In this document: piece after piece, positions 35,365 to 44,192 of the stretch
Layout: each line of letters starts with the position of its first letter
How positions within the stretch are numbered: the first letter of the stretch is position 1
DNA from: Paenibacillus sp. LHD-117
GTDB taxonomy: Bacteria > Bacillota > Bacilli > Paenibacillales > Paenibacillaceae
DNA: 64,000 bases
Reading direction: 5' to 3'
Assembly: GCF_030929555.1 (NCBI RefSeq)
Contig: NZ_JAVFVT010000005.1
Location: 124,001 to 188,000 of the forward strand
Made by a program: the position numbers and the translations under genes
The notes under the pieces: generated by a model
What the model was told of the DNA's origin: nothing
The model's database searches: none
The model's input: only the letters and a program-made list of their open reading frames with translations

Positions 35365-36378
35365 ATGGCTAAAAAGATACACGGTTTCAAAATGATCGCG
35401 GCAGCCGCATTCCTGACGTTCAGTCTTGCCGCTTGCAGCGCAGGCGGTTCCGGCGGCGGCGCCGACTATCCGAACAAACCGTTCGTCGTTACGGCTCCAT
35501 CCGGCGCGGGCGGCGGCTGGGACAAGACGGCTCGCTCGCTGACGAAGGTGCTCACCGACACGAAGCTGATCGAGCAAACGATGACCGTCGAGAACAAGCC
35601 CGGCGGCGGCGGAACGGTATTCCTGGGCGAATACGTGGCGAAGGACAGCAAGGATCCTTACAAGCTGTTCGTCAGCTCGCCCCCGATTCTGATCAACAAT
35701 CTAAAGGCGGAAGGCAACAGTCCTTACGGCTATAAGGATGTTACGCCGCTTGCGCAGATGACGAAGGATTTCGGCGCGATCGCCGTATCCGCGGATTCCA
35801 AGTACCAAGACCTCCCGTCGCTGCTGAACGACCTGAAGGCGGACCCGGCCTCCATCACACTTGCGGGCGGATCCGCGCCGGGCTCTATGGACCACTTGAT
35901 CAGCGTACTGCCGGCTTTCAAGTCCGGCATTGATCCGAAAGCGGTCAAGTACCTGTCTTACGATGGCGGGGGCGAAGCGCTGGCTGCTCTGCTCGGCAAC
36001 AACGCGGACGCGATCGGCACGGACGTCTCATCACTCGGCAGCTATTTGAAAGCCGGCAAAATCCGCATCCTCGCTGTCACTTCCGGCGAAAGGCTGGGCG
36101 GCGACTACAAAGATATCCCGACGCTCAAGGAGCTGGGGCTGGATGCCGAATTCACAATCTGGCGCGGCGTGTTCGGTCCGAAGGAGATGACGGAAGAACA
36201 AATCGCCTTCTGGGATAAGACGCTGAAGTCGCTCTCCGAGAACGAGACGTGGACGAAGGAGCTTACCGCTAACGACTGGGCGAGCGAATACCGGAACGCG
36301 GCTGACTTCGCGACATTCCTGGCCGAGCAAGAGAAGGACGTTCAAGAGCTGCTGACCGCACTGGGCATGCAGAAATAA
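35365..36378 (+). CDS. tctC: Tripartite tricarboxylate transporter substrate-binding lipoprotein
   Basis: A 337-residue lipoprotein with lipobox LAACSA and a Gly-rich linker, then the TctC/Bug fold: YPNKPFVVTAPSGAGGGWD and the later GGSAPGSMDHL and ILAVTSGERL segments typical of the family. It captures citrate or another tricarboxylate outside the membrane and delivers it to TctAB. GGGAGGAA precedes the ATG. First gene of the operon, behind two cre sites and divergent from the CitAB-type regulators. Confidence 0.93.
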   Translation: MAKKIHGFKMIAAAAFLTFSLAACSAGGSGGGADYPNKPFVVTAPSGAGGGWDKTARSLTKVLTDTKLIEQTMTVENKPGGGGTVFLGEYVAKDSKDPYKLFVSSPPILINNLKAEGNSPYGYKDVTPLAQMTKDFGAIAVSADSKYQDLPSLLNDLKADPASITLAGGSAPGSMDHLISVLPAFKSGIDPKAVKYLSYDGGGEALAALLGNNADAIGTDVSSLGSYLKAGKIRILAVTSGERLGGDYKDIPTLKELGLDAEFTIWRGVFGPKEMTEEQIAFWDKTLKSLSENETWTKELTANDWASEYRNAADFATFLAEQEKDVQELLTALGMQK

Positions 36379-36392
36379 TACGGAACAAGGTG

Positions 36393-36484
36393 AAACGGCT
36401 GTCGCCGTCCTTTGGCGGCGTGGCGCGTTTCATTCCGAGAAATATAGAGAAAGTAGGACGAAATCATATACTTTCCTATATTTC
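36393..36484 (+). other. Two hairpins between tctC and tctB
   Basis: The first (36393-36434) pairs GAAACG and CGCC segments with GGCG and CGTTTC. The second (36439-36484) pairs GAAATATAGAGAAAGTA with TACTTTCCTATATTTC, about 16 bp with one bulge. Neither has a T-run. Such structures often protect the message of the binding protein so that it is made in excess over the membrane subunits. Confidence 0.65.
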
Positions 36485-36539
36485 GCCATAGGGAGAGAGC
36501 GCAAGCTCTCCCCTTGCATAGAAAGGAGTTAACCTGCCG

Positions 36540-36995
36540 ATGAACAAAACGTTCGACCGATACGCCAGCTTTGTGTTCCTGCTTCTCGGTATCGGGTTTA
36601 TGTGGCAGAGCGCGGGCATCAGCTCTTCCGCTTACGGCAGCACGGTCGGCCCGAACATCTTCCCCTTCGGGCTCGGCGCGTTGCTTGTCCTGCTAAGCGT
36701 CCGCCTGTTCTTCGAAGCGCTGAAGGCCAAATCTTCCGACCGGAAGAGGGAGAAGCTGGACTACAGACGATTTTTGATTATTTTCGGGACGGCATTTCTC
36801 TATGCGTATTTCCTGGAGGTCATCGGCTACGTGATCGGAACGTTCCTCTTCCTTCTCGTCGGCTTCCAGACGCTTGAGAAAGGCAAATGGGTGAAGTCGA
36901 TTCTGATTGCCGCCGCGTTCTCGATCGGTGTATACGTCATATTCGTTATTCTGCTAGAAGGCACCATGCCAGGCTTCCCGTCTTGGCTATCATGA
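36540..36995 (+). CDS. tctB: Tripartite tricarboxylate transporter small membrane subunit
   Basis: A 151-residue protein with four hydrophobic helices (about 10-27, 38-57, 78-100, 118-140), the layout of TctB. AAGGAG precedes the ATG. It works with the large subunit encoded 19 nt downstream as a cation-coupled carboxylate importer. Confidence 0.88.
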   Translation: MNKTFDRYASFVFLLLGIGFMWQSAGISSSAYGSTVGPNIFPFGLGALLVLLSVRLFFEALKAKSSDRKREKLDYRRFLIIFGTAFLYAYFLEVIGYVIGTFLFLLVGFQTLEKGKWVKSILIAAAFSIGVYVIFVILLEGTMPGFPSWLS

Positions 36996-37014
36996 GAATG
37001 GGAGGAACCCATAG

Positions 37015-38541
37015 ATGAACATCCTGCATTTCCTGGCCGACGGATTCGCTACCGCCCTGCAATGGCATAACCTGTTGTTCGCGTTCGTCGGGGTGCTCAT
37101 CGGCACTTCCGTCGGCGTGCTGCCCGGCATCGGGCCGATGAGCGGCGTCGCCCTTCTGATTCCCGTCACGGCGTCCATGACGGGCGGCCTTCCGCCGGAA
37201 GCCGCGGCGACCAGCTCCATCATTCTGCTCGCGGGCGTCTATTACGGCGCGATGTACGGCGGCTCGACCACCTCGATTCTGCTGAACACGCCGGGGGAAT
37301 CGTCGTCCGTCGTCACGACGCTCGACGGCTATCAGATGGCGAAGCAAGGGCGGGCAGGTGCCGCTCTGTCCATCTCCGCCATCGGCTCCTTCGCGGCGGG
37401 CGTCTTCGCACTTATCGCACTTATCGCCCTTGCGCAGCCGCTGTCCAATGTCGCGATCAAGTTCGGACCGGCCGACTACTTTTCCTTGATGCTGCTCGGC
37501 CTATGCGCCGTTAGCGGACTCGCCGGGAAGTCGATCACGAAGGCGCTGATCATGACCGTATTCGGCCTGCTGCTGGCCACGATCGGCATGGATACGGTGT
37601 CCGGCGTCGCCCGCTTCACCTTCGGCATCCCGCTTCTGTACTCCGGGCTTGAATTTCTGACGATTGCCGTCGGATTGTTCGCGCTCGGCGAAGTATTCAA
37701 GACGATTCTGGAGCGCGATTACGTCTCGGGCGCAACCGCGAAGATCGGTCGCATCCTTCCGACCCGGCAAGATCTCAAGGATAGCGCGGCGCCGATCGCG
37801 CGCGGCTCGGCGGTCGGTTTCTTTATCGGCATTCTGCCCGGCGCGGGCGCCACTTTAGCCTCTTTCTTCAGCTACATCCTGGAGAAGAAGATCAGCAAGA
37901 AACCGGAGTCGTTCGGCAAAGGCAACATCGCCGGCGTCGCGGCCCCGGAATCCGCGAACAACGCCGCGTCCGGCGGCGCCATGATTCCGCTGCTGACGCT
38001 CGGCATTCCGGGCTCCGGCACGACCGCGATTCTGATGGGCGCGCTGATCATGTACAACGTCCAGCCGGGTCCCTTATTGTTCGAGGAACATCCGGAAGTC
38101 GCCTGGGGCCTCATCGCGAGCATGCTGATCGGCAATCTGCTGCTGCTCATTCTGAACATGCCGCTCGTGAAGGTGTTCGCGAAGATCATCCAGACGCCGG
38201 CCAAATACCTGATCCCTATTATCGTCGCCATCTCCATCTTCGGCGTGTATGCCGTGCAGGCGCAGATTTTCGACCTGATGCTGTTGCTTGCCTGCGGCGT
38301 GGCCGGCTTCCTGCTCGCCCGCAACGATTATCCGCTCGCTCCGCTCGTGCTCGGCCTCGTGCTCGGGCCCATGATCGAAAACAACATGCGCAGGGCGCTG
38401 ACGACGTCGAACGGAGACTTTATGATTTTCCTGCAGAAGCCGATGTCTCTCGCGTTCCTCGTCATTGCCTTGCTTTGGATTGCCGTTCCGATCCTTCTGA
38501 AGCGTCGGGGCAAGGAAGTCGTCATCAATGAGGAAGGATAA
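37015..38541 (+). CDS. tctA: Tripartite tricarboxylate transporter large permease
   Basis: A 508-residue permease with about twelve helices. The family signature GVLPGIGPMSGVALLIPVTA near residue 40, the YYGAMYGGSTTSILLNTPGE motif near 77, and the second-half repeat FIGILPGAGATLASFFSY are all present. GGGAGGAA precedes the ATG. Confidence 0.96.
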   Translation: MNILHFLADGFATALQWHNLLFAFVGVLIGTSVGVLPGIGPMSGVALLIPVTASMTGGLPPEAAATSSIILLAGVYYGAMYGGSTTSILLNTPGESSSVVTTLDGYQMAKQGRAGAALSISAIGSFAAGVFALIALIALAQPLSNVAIKFGPADYFSLMLLGLCAVSGLAGKSITKALIMTVFGLLLATIGMDTVSGVARFTFGIPLLYSGLEFLTIAVGLFALGEVFKTILERDYVSGATAKIGRILPTRQDLKDSAAPIARGSAVGFFIGILPGAGATLASFFSYILEKKISKKPESFGKGNIAGVAAPESANNAASGGAMIPLLTLGIPGSGTTAILMGALIMYNVQPGPLLFEEHPEVAWGLIASMLIGNLLLLILNMPLVKVFAKIIQTPAKYLIPIIVAISIFGVYAVQAQIFDLMLLLACGVAGFLLARNDYPLAPLVLGLVLGPMIENNMRRALTTSNGDFMIFLQKPMSLAFLVIALLWIAVPILLKRRGKEVVINEEG

Positions 38542-38613
38542 CGGGACGAGCTCACGCCGTTCAAACTAACTTCGCTTCGGACTTGGAAGCAGATCGCAGA
38601 AGGCAGGTGCACC

Positions 38614-40035
38614 ATGAACCCTAATAAACTAGGCGGCAAAAGCGTTATCGCGCGCATCGAAATGAACACGGACGAAGTCGGCTTCGGCGCGGTCGCCTCG
38701 GCCATCTTCGAAGCCGGCGGCGACATCGTCGCGATCGACGTGATCCAGACGAGCAAACACCAGACGGTGCGAGACATTACGATTACCGTCGCCGATACGG
38801 TTGATATCGCGATCATTACCGAGCGTATCCGCAGTCTTCCGGGGGTGCGGCTGGTCAACCTGTCCGACCGTACCTTCCTGCTTCATCTCGGGGGCAAAAT
38901 CGAAACCAAGCTGAAGGCGCCGATCAACAACCGCGACGACCTGTCGCGCGTCTATACGCCGGATGTCGCGCGCGTCTGCCTCGCGATCCACGAGGAGCCC
39001 CGCAAGGCGTTCACCTTGACGGTGAAACGCAATACCGTGGCCGTCATCTCCGACGGCAGCGCCGTGCTCGGCCTCGGCAATATCGGCCCGTACGCCGCCA
39101 TGCCCGTCATGGAGGGCAAGTCGATGCTGTTCAAGCAGCTGGCCGACGTGGACTCCTTCCCGATCTGCCTGGACACGCAGGATACGGAGGCCATTATCGC
39201 CTCGATCAAAGCGATCGCGCCCGCCTTCGGCGGCATCAACCTAGAGGATATCTCCTCGCCGCGCTGCTTCGAGATCGAACGGCGGCTGCGCGAAGAGCTG
39301 GATATCCCCGTCTTCCATGACGATCAGCACGGAACGGCAGTTGTGCTATACGCCGCGCTCATCAACGCGCTGAAGGTCGTAGACAAGCCGCTGCGGGATT
39401 TGAAGGTGGTCGTATGCGGCATCGGCGCGGCAGGTGTTGCCTGCAGCAAAATTTTGCTGTCGGCAGGCGTTCGCAACCTCATTGGCGTCGACCGCCATGG
39501 CGCGCTCACCGCGGATCAAACCTATGACAATCCGATGTGGCAATGGTATGCCGAACATACGAATCCCGGACGCGCCAGCGGTTCGTTGCAGGATGTTATT
39601 CGGGGAGCAGACGTGTTCATCGGACTATCGGCGGGCGGCTTGCTGAAGCGCGAGGATGTCCAGGCGATGGCCGATAAGCCAATCGTGTTCGCCATGGCCA
39701 ATCCGACGCCGGAGATATTGCCGGAGGAAGTCGAGGATATTGCCGCGGTCATCGCCACGGGGCGTTCGGACTACCCGAACCAAATCAATAACGTGCTTTG
39801 TTTCCCGGGCATCTTCCGCGGCGCGCTCGACTGCCGGGCATCGGCCATCAACGAAGAGATGAAGCTGGCCGCCGCGGAAGCGATCGCCTCGTCGATCTCG
39901 GAGGAGGAGCTTGGCCGGCATTACATCATTCCGAGCGTGTTCAACCAGAACGTCGTAAAAGGGATTCGGGATCTCGTCATTCGGGCGGCCATCCGGACGG
40001 GCGTCGCCAGGCGCATTCCGAGGGAATACCGGTAA
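38614..40035 (+). CDS. NAD-type malic enzyme with N-terminal ACT domain
   Basis: A 473-residue enzyme that decarboxylates malate to pyruvate. An ACT-like domain covers about 10-88, then the malic core: SRVYTPDVARVC with the catalytic Tyr, VISDGSAVLGLGNIG, FHDDQHGTAVV, and the nucleotide loop VVCGIGAAGVACSK. It resembles YtsJ-type enzymes. In this operon it would turn imported citrate- or malate-derived acid into pyruvate. Confidence 0.93.
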   Translation: MNPNKLGGKSVIARIEMNTDEVGFGAVASAIFEAGGDIVAIDVIQTSKHQTVRDITITVADTVDIAIITERIRSLPGVRLVNLSDRTFLLHLGGKIETKLKAPINNRDDLSRVYTPDVARVCLAIHEEPRKAFTLTVKRNTVAVISDGSAVLGLGNIGPYAAMPVMEGKSMLFKQLADVDSFPICLDTQDTEAIIASIKAIAPAFGGINLEDISSPRCFEIERRLREELDIPVFHDDQHGTAVVLYAALINALKVVDKPLRDLKVVVCGIGAAGVACSKILLSAGVRNLIGVDRHGALTADQTYDNPMWQWYAEHTNPGRASGSLQDVIRGADVFIGLSAGGLLKREDVQAMADKPIVFAMANPTPEILPEEVEDIAAVIATGRSDYPNQINNVLCFPGIFRGALDCRASAINEEMKLAAAEAIASSISEEELGRHYIIPSVFNQNVVKGIRDLVIRAAIRTGVARRIPREYR

Positions 40036-40074
40036 CCGCTTCATCATTCAGCGAGAACGGGGGATGGTTTTCCT

Positions 40075-40317
40075 ATGAAGTCAAGCATTCGATCGATTGT
40101 CGATATTAATCAAACGGCTGGCGCTTTCCAATCCAGCATCGTTCTCCGTACAGGCGACAGGTTTATCGACGCGAAGAGCATTCTCGGACTCAGCATGACG
40201 CTTTATCGCGACCAGACGTACCGGCTCGACATCCACGGTCCCGACGAAGAAGAAGCGAAAGCCGCCATGCTCGACGTCTTCCTGAAGTATGGGCTGCTGG
40301 TCGAAATAAACGATTAA
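40075..40317 (+). CDS. HPr-like protein lacking the phospho-histidine (Crh-like)
   Basis: An 80-residue protein that aligns without gaps to HPr from about HPr residue 15 onward. RSIVDINQTAGAF matches the RPATVLVQTASKY helix, and FIDAKSILGLSM matches the VNLKSIMGVMSL regulatory-Ser region, so Ser35 sits where HPr has Ser46. The first HPr strand is missing and the position of His15 is a Ser. It cannot pass phosphate in the PTS by the usual route but could still be a target or partner of HPr kinase and CcpA, as Crh is. No earlier start exists, because the malic enzyme stop is in the same frame. GGGGGATGG precedes the ATG. Confidence 0.7.
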   Translation: MKSSIRSIVDINQTAGAFQSSIVLRTGDRFIDAKSILGLSMTLYRDQTYRLDIHGPDEEEAKAAMLDVFLKYGLLVEIND

Positions 40318-40344
40318 TGATCCTGGAATGATGCGGCTTCCGCG

Positions 40345-40392
40345 CCAAACCCCCAATCCATAAGCATGCGATTGGGGGGTTTGGTTTTTTTC
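40345..40392 (+). terminator. Terminator of the tct operon
   Basis: CCAAACCCCCAATC and GATTGGGGGGTTTGG form a strong stem followed by TTTTTTT. Confidence 0.9.
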
Positions 40393-40481
40393 ACGCCCGA
40401 GCCTTGCAACAAACAAAAGCGTCATCCGCTCCTCGCGAATAACGCTTCCCCAATGTCCGCACTAAAAAAGGCGGTTAAATT

Positions 40482-41099
40482 TTAACGTCCCTCCAAATCC
40501 TTCACAAACGCGCTCGTCGGTACCTGCTTCTCATCCTTTAGCGTGCCGAAGATCGCGTCCACGAACGGCGTCGAGACGCCGTACCAGAAGTTTTCGTTCT
40601 TGAAGTGATGCAGCAGATGCGTCTTCTTTACCCACTTCCCGAGCTTCGTTCTCGGCTGCAGCGGCCGATGAGCGACATAGTGCTTCCATTCATAAATAAG
40701 CAGCATCGCGATGAGCCCCGCGGCGAAAGCGGCGGACGCGTCGGTCAAGTCCGTTATCAGATAACACGCGCCAACGAACACGACGAAGATCGGCAGACTG
40801 TACCAGAGGGGGAGGAACAAAAGCTTGAGATCGTTCGGAAAGCTGTGGTGATCATAGTGTAAGCGCTTAAGCAGTTTGAGGAAAAACGGATTGCTTGGGG
40901 CCTTCAGATGAAAGAAAAACCGATGCGTCAAGTATTCGCTGAACATAAAGCCGATTAGGCCGGCCGCGAAAAAAATCGCGCTTCGGAAGCTCGCGCCGTA
41001 CAGCGCAAGATGCGTCCCCGCGATGGCCGCCAGCAGCGCAACCATCACCGTAATATCCGCGTGCAGGAAAAAGTCTTTGTACAATTGCTTTTTGGTCAT
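40482..41099 (-). CDS. Fatty acid hydroxylase / sterol desaturase superfamily membrane protein
   Basis: A 205-residue membrane protein with about four helices and the diiron histidine clusters of the superfamily: HRFFFH, HYDHHSF, HYVAHRP and HLLHHF. It hydroxylates or desaturates a lipid substrate that cannot be named from sequence. The start at 41099 (MTKKQLYKDF) has GGTGAG about 7 nt upstream; GTG 41111 is possible but overlaps that site. Confidence 0.88.
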   Translation of the reverse strand: MTKKQLYKDFFLHADITVMVALLAAIAGTHLALYGASFRSAIFFAAGLIGFMFSEYLTHRFFFHLKAPSNPFFLKLLKRLHYDHHSFPNDLKLLFLPLWYSLPIFVVFVGACYLITDLTDASAAFAAGLIAMLLIYEWKHYVAHRPLQPRTKLGKWVKKTHLLHHFKNENFWYGVSTPFVDAIFGTLKDEKQVPTSAFVKDLEGR

Positions 41100-41207
41100 C
41101 GGAGCGCTCACCCGCTATGATCTATGATTTGCGTTCAATACGATTTCATCATAGCCGAACCGGGCTGTCAACCTTTCGACTGCTGTCATCCGGCGTTGAC
41201 TACAAGT

Positions 41208-43022
41208 TCAAGCTGATCCAATCTGCGCCGCTAGCTCCTGCTGATGGCCGAGCAGGCGACCCAATACGCCGTGGGGGTCGCCTGCTAACTCCTCGTAACG
41301 TCCGCTCTGCACGATAGCGCCGTGGTCGACGACAATCACTTGATCCGCATAGCGAATCGTCGATAGCCGGTGCGCGATGACGATAACCGTCACCTGCCCT
41401 CGCAACCGCTCCAGCGTCTCCTGCACTCGCCGCTCCGTCTCCGTATCCAAGGCGCTGGTAGCCTCGTCTAGAATGAGAATGGAGGGCTCCCGGAGCATCG
41501 CACGCGCAAGCACCAGTCGCTGCTTCTCTCCCCCGGATAGCCGGATGCCCTTGTCCCCGATTTGCGTATCCAGTCCAAAGGGCTGCCTTCGGACGACTTC
41601 CGCGACGGAAGCAAGCTCCAGCGCTTCCCATAGCTGATCGTCGGTGGCCTCCATCTCCATGATCAACAAATTCTCCCTTATGCTGGCATTAAAGAGGAAC
41701 GGCTCTTGCGGGACATAGCTGACGGAACGTCTGAAGGACAGCAAATTCTCCTCGGTCAACGTCTGCCCGTCGATCCGAACTTCTCCCCGTTCCGGGCGGT
41801 TGAGCCCCATCAGAACGTCGGCCAGCGTCGTTTTGCCTGCGCCCGATGGGCCTACGATCGCCGTCATTCCCTTCGCTGGAATTCGGGCGCGAACGTTTTT
41901 CAGTGCATACGCCTCCTTCTGGCGGTTATACCGGAACCAGACCCCATGAAGCTCTATGCCATTCTTCAGCTCTGCAGGCCGGATATCGCGGAAGCTTGCG
42001 TTCCGCAGCTCCCTCGACTGTTCGCAGTCCTTCTGAAGCTCGACCAGCGCTTCGAACGACGGAATCATGCTCGACAAGTTCTCCAGCTTGGATTGAATGC
42101 GGACGATAACCGGCCATAACCGCGAGAATAGCAGCACCACAAGCAGAAGCTGGGCAGGCTGCGACTGGAAGAGGTTGACTAGCAGGTACACGGATCCGGC
42201 AAGCAGGACGGCGGACGCGATGTTATAAAGAAATTGCGAATTCGTCTTCAGCTTCGTGAACGCGACGGCGTTATGTTCGGCCTGGCCGCAGACGTCGCTC
42301 ATCCAATCCGCGTGCGTCTGCTCCAACGTATTGCTTTTAATGTCTTTAATCCCGTTCATGTGATCCGTTATGCCGGCGATGTACATTTTGGACAGCTTCA
42401 AATTCTCCTGGCCGAACTGTTCGGACTTCCGCGTGAAATACCGGGAGCTTGCGAGTAACAACAGCCCTGCCGTCAATATAGCAGCCGTGAGCCACGGCGA
42501 TAGCAGAAACGCAAGGACGATCTTGACTGCCGCGAAAATAAGCGAGGACATAAACTGAAAATAAGAACTTAATCCGTTTTTCACCTGAGCGATCTCCGTC
42601 GTCATTAACTTGACGATATCGGATTTTCGATGCCGGATGAAGAAATCCCAATCCGCTTTCAACAGGCCTTTGTACGTTTCTTCCCGAAGCTTGCGGATGA
42701 AGGCCTGCTGGATTTTTTTGTTCAGAATGGTTTGATGGCGGTTGAACAAGCTTTGGCAGACGCTTATGACCACATAAGCGATGAGAATGGCCGTCAGGCT
42801 CTGCGTGCGCGGCACGCCCTCGAACAACTCGAACAACCAGCCCACATACGGGATTCCGCTGGCGTCGAAGTCCACTAGACCCGTAATGCCCAGCAATGGA
42901 AGGATGAGGAGGATGCCTACCGACTGCAGAATGCCGATGACTAGCAAAGCCGCGGAGTTCAGCCATAGGACGGGACCGGCGAAACGATAGATTCTCCCCG
43001 CAAAGTCGATGATATGGCTCAT
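41208..43022 (-). CDS. ABC exporter (fused permease-ATPase) of the lasso-like peptide cassette
   Basis: A 604-residue half-transporter: six membrane helices in residues 1-320, then an ATPase with Walker A GPSGAGKTT at about 391-399, the LSGGEKQRLVLARAML signature near 495, and Walker B ILILDEATSALD near 515. There is no C39 protease domain, so it exports without cutting a leader. Size and type match the D-type exporters of lasso-peptide clusters. The ATG has no clear ribosome site but overlaps the stop of the 20-codon ORF as ATGA, so its translation is probably coupled. Confidence 0.9.
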   Translation of the reverse strand: MSHIIDFAGRIYRFAGPVLWLNSAALLVIGILQSVGILLILPLLGITGLVDFDASGIPYVGWLFELFEGVPRTQSLTAILIAYVVISVCQSLFNRHQTILNKKIQQAFIRKLREETYKGLLKADWDFFIRHRKSDIVKLMTTEIAQVKNGLSSYFQFMSSLIFAAVKIVLAFLLSPWLTAAILTAGLLLLASSRYFTRKSEQFGQENLKLSKMYIAGITDHMNGIKDIKSNTLEQTHADWMSDVCGQAEHNAVAFTKLKTNSQFLYNIASAVLLAGSVYLLVNLFQSQPAQLLLVVLLFSRLWPVIVRIQSKLENLSSMIPSFEALVELQKDCEQSRELRNASFRDIRPAELKNGIELHGVWFRYNRQKEAYALKNVRARIPAKGMTAIVGPSGAGKTTLADVLMGLNRPERGEVRIDGQTLTEENLLSFRRSVSYVPQEPFLFNASIRENLLIMEMEATDDQLWEALELASVAEVVRRQPFGLDTQIGDKGIRLSGGEKQRLVLARAMLREPSILILDEATSALDTETERRVQETLERLRGQVTVIVIAHRLSTIRYADQVIVVDHGAIVQSGRYEELAGDPHGVLGRLLGHQQELAAQIGSA

Positions 43023-43081
43023 GGATGGAGATCGCTTGCCGGTCTACCATCGTTGCCGTCTTGCCGGATATCGCTGATCAT
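43019..43081 (-). CDS. 20-codon bridging ORF between kinase and exporter
   Basis: Reads MISDIRQDGN... and ends DLHP. Its ATG overlaps the kinase stop (ATGA) and its TGA overlaps the exporter ATG (ATGA). AAGGAG lies 8 nt before the ATG, inside the last codons of the kinase. It may be a translation relay that carries ribosomes to the exporter gene, which has no ribosome site of its own, or may encode a real small peptide. No family is recognised. Confidence 0.6.
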   Translation of the reverse strand: MISDIRQDGNDGRPASDLHP

Positions 43082-44055
43082 GACGCGTTCTCCTTCTCCG
43101 AAGCGAGTGCATCCAGCACGAGCCGAACCAAGCCCGGCGCGGAATAGAGGTCGGCGGGCCGGCTTAGTTTTAACATTTCGGTTCGATTCGCCAAGCTGGA
43201 GGTTGTGCGGAAATGCCATTCCATCAACCCCATCGGTTCAATCAAGGAGCGATGGAAGGTGTGATGGGCGAGTGTCCGCAATCGTTCTGCCCCTTGGATG
43301 GGAGCAAGGCTTAATGCATCGTCGCCTTCCTTCTTCACCAGTTCGAATATGCCTGCCAGCGGCAAAGCTTGATGGGTGAACCGCGTCACGGGAATCGCGT
43401 ATTTCGTACGGAGTCCCGTCGCGGATTCGCCCGATCGAGCCTGGCGTTCATAAACGGTGCGGTATTCTTCAACGCCCATGCCCATTTCGCTCAGACTCTC
43501 CTGCCACAGCTTCTGTTCCGGCAGAGCCGGCCATACCGTCGCGGCTTCCTTCTCCGTCCCATGCAGGACGACCGGTATAATGTCATCGCTAATAAACGTG
43601 AATCCTTGATTCAGCAACGCTTTCGCCATCGTCGACTTGCCCGCCCCCGAGAAACCGACGATCGCATAAGCAAGGCCATCTAGCGCAATCGCGCTGCCAT
43701 GCAACGGTAGAATCCTTCGCTGCAGCAGCAGAATCGCCATGCAATAACCGTCGAGGAATAACCGGATCCGCTCCAATTCGGCGCCTTCCTCGGGCGTAAC
43801 GACCACCCTGCGGCCGGCTTCGACCATATAGATCGCCGTATTCGCAATTCGGAATAAGACAGTATTGTCCTGCACGACGAAAGCCTCTTCGGGCGTGGAT
43901 AACGACTCCCACAGCGCCGCCTCGTCCCCCCATTCGATTACGACATCCACCATTCCAGCGCGCTCCTCCGCGGGCTTCGAGCCGGGAAACGGAATGTCGG
44001 AAGCGATATGAAATCCAAACGCCTTATATAAGTAGCGGTCGTTCTTCTCGAACAT
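43078..44055 (-). CDS. HPr-kinase-like kinase of the lasso-peptide type (PadeK-like)
   Basis: A 325-residue protein. The N-terminal half has no clear motif. Residues 119-160 carry HGSAIALDG, the P-loop VGFSGAGKST at 133-142 and FISDDIIPV, the arrangement of HPr kinases. Known relatives in lasso-peptide clusters phosphorylate the side chain of the C-terminal Ser of the precursor. The peptide encoded just upstream here also ends in Ser. GGAGG lies 7 nt before the ATG and a palindrome lies 30 nt before it. This is not the housekeeping HprK, which is of similar length but has a different N-terminal domain and motif set. Confidence 0.82.
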   Translation of the reverse strand: MFEKNDRYLYKAFGFHIASDIPFPGSKPAEERAGMVDVVIEWGDEAALWESLSTPEEAFVVQDNTVLFRIANTAIYMVEAGRRVVVTPEEGAELERIRLFLDGYCMAILLLQRRILPLHGSAIALDGLAYAIVGFSGAGKSTMAKALLNQGFTFISDDIIPVVLHGTEKEAATVWPALPEQKLWQESLSEMGMGVEEYRTVYERQARSGESATGLRTKYAIPVTRFTHQALPLAGIFELVKKEGDDALSLAPIQGAERLRTLAHHTFHRSLIEPMGLMEWHFRTTSSLANRTEMLKLSRPADLYSAPGLVRLVLDALASEKENAS

Positions 44056-44084
44056 GGCTTCGCCTCCGATGGGTACGATTCAAT

Positions 44085-44102
44085 TGTTCTTTTTAAAGAA
44101 CA
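44085..44102 (-). promoter_or_regulatory. Palindromic operator in front of the kinase gene
   Basis: TGTTCTTTTTAAAGAACA is a perfect 8-2-8 palindrome containing GTTCTT-N4-AAGAAC, the same core as the site in front of the peptide gene at 44391. Confidence 0.6.
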
Positions 44103-44126
44103 TTTAGTCTCATTTATTCACCATGA

Positions 44127-44165
44127 ATAAGCCCTCACCCCGCAAGGAAAGGGACAAGGGCTTAT
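44127..44165 (-). other. Hairpin between peptide and kinase genes
   Basis: ATAAGCCCT pairs with AGGGCTTAT around a loop in which CCC and GGG can also pair. It has no T-run. It may partly end or stabilise the short peptide message, giving more peptide than enzyme. Confidence 0.55.
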
Positions 44166-44192
44166 AGACAAACAATATTGCCTGCGTCTGCC

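Noticed and set aside
40856..40874. cre-like TGTAAGCGCTTAAG
   Set aside because: It lies inside the fatty acid hydroxylase coding region and matches only partly; likely chance.
43078..44055. Housekeeping HPr kinase (hprK)
   Set aside because: It has the P-loop fold but lies in a peptide-exporter cassette and lacks the typical HprK N-terminal domain and gene neighbours.
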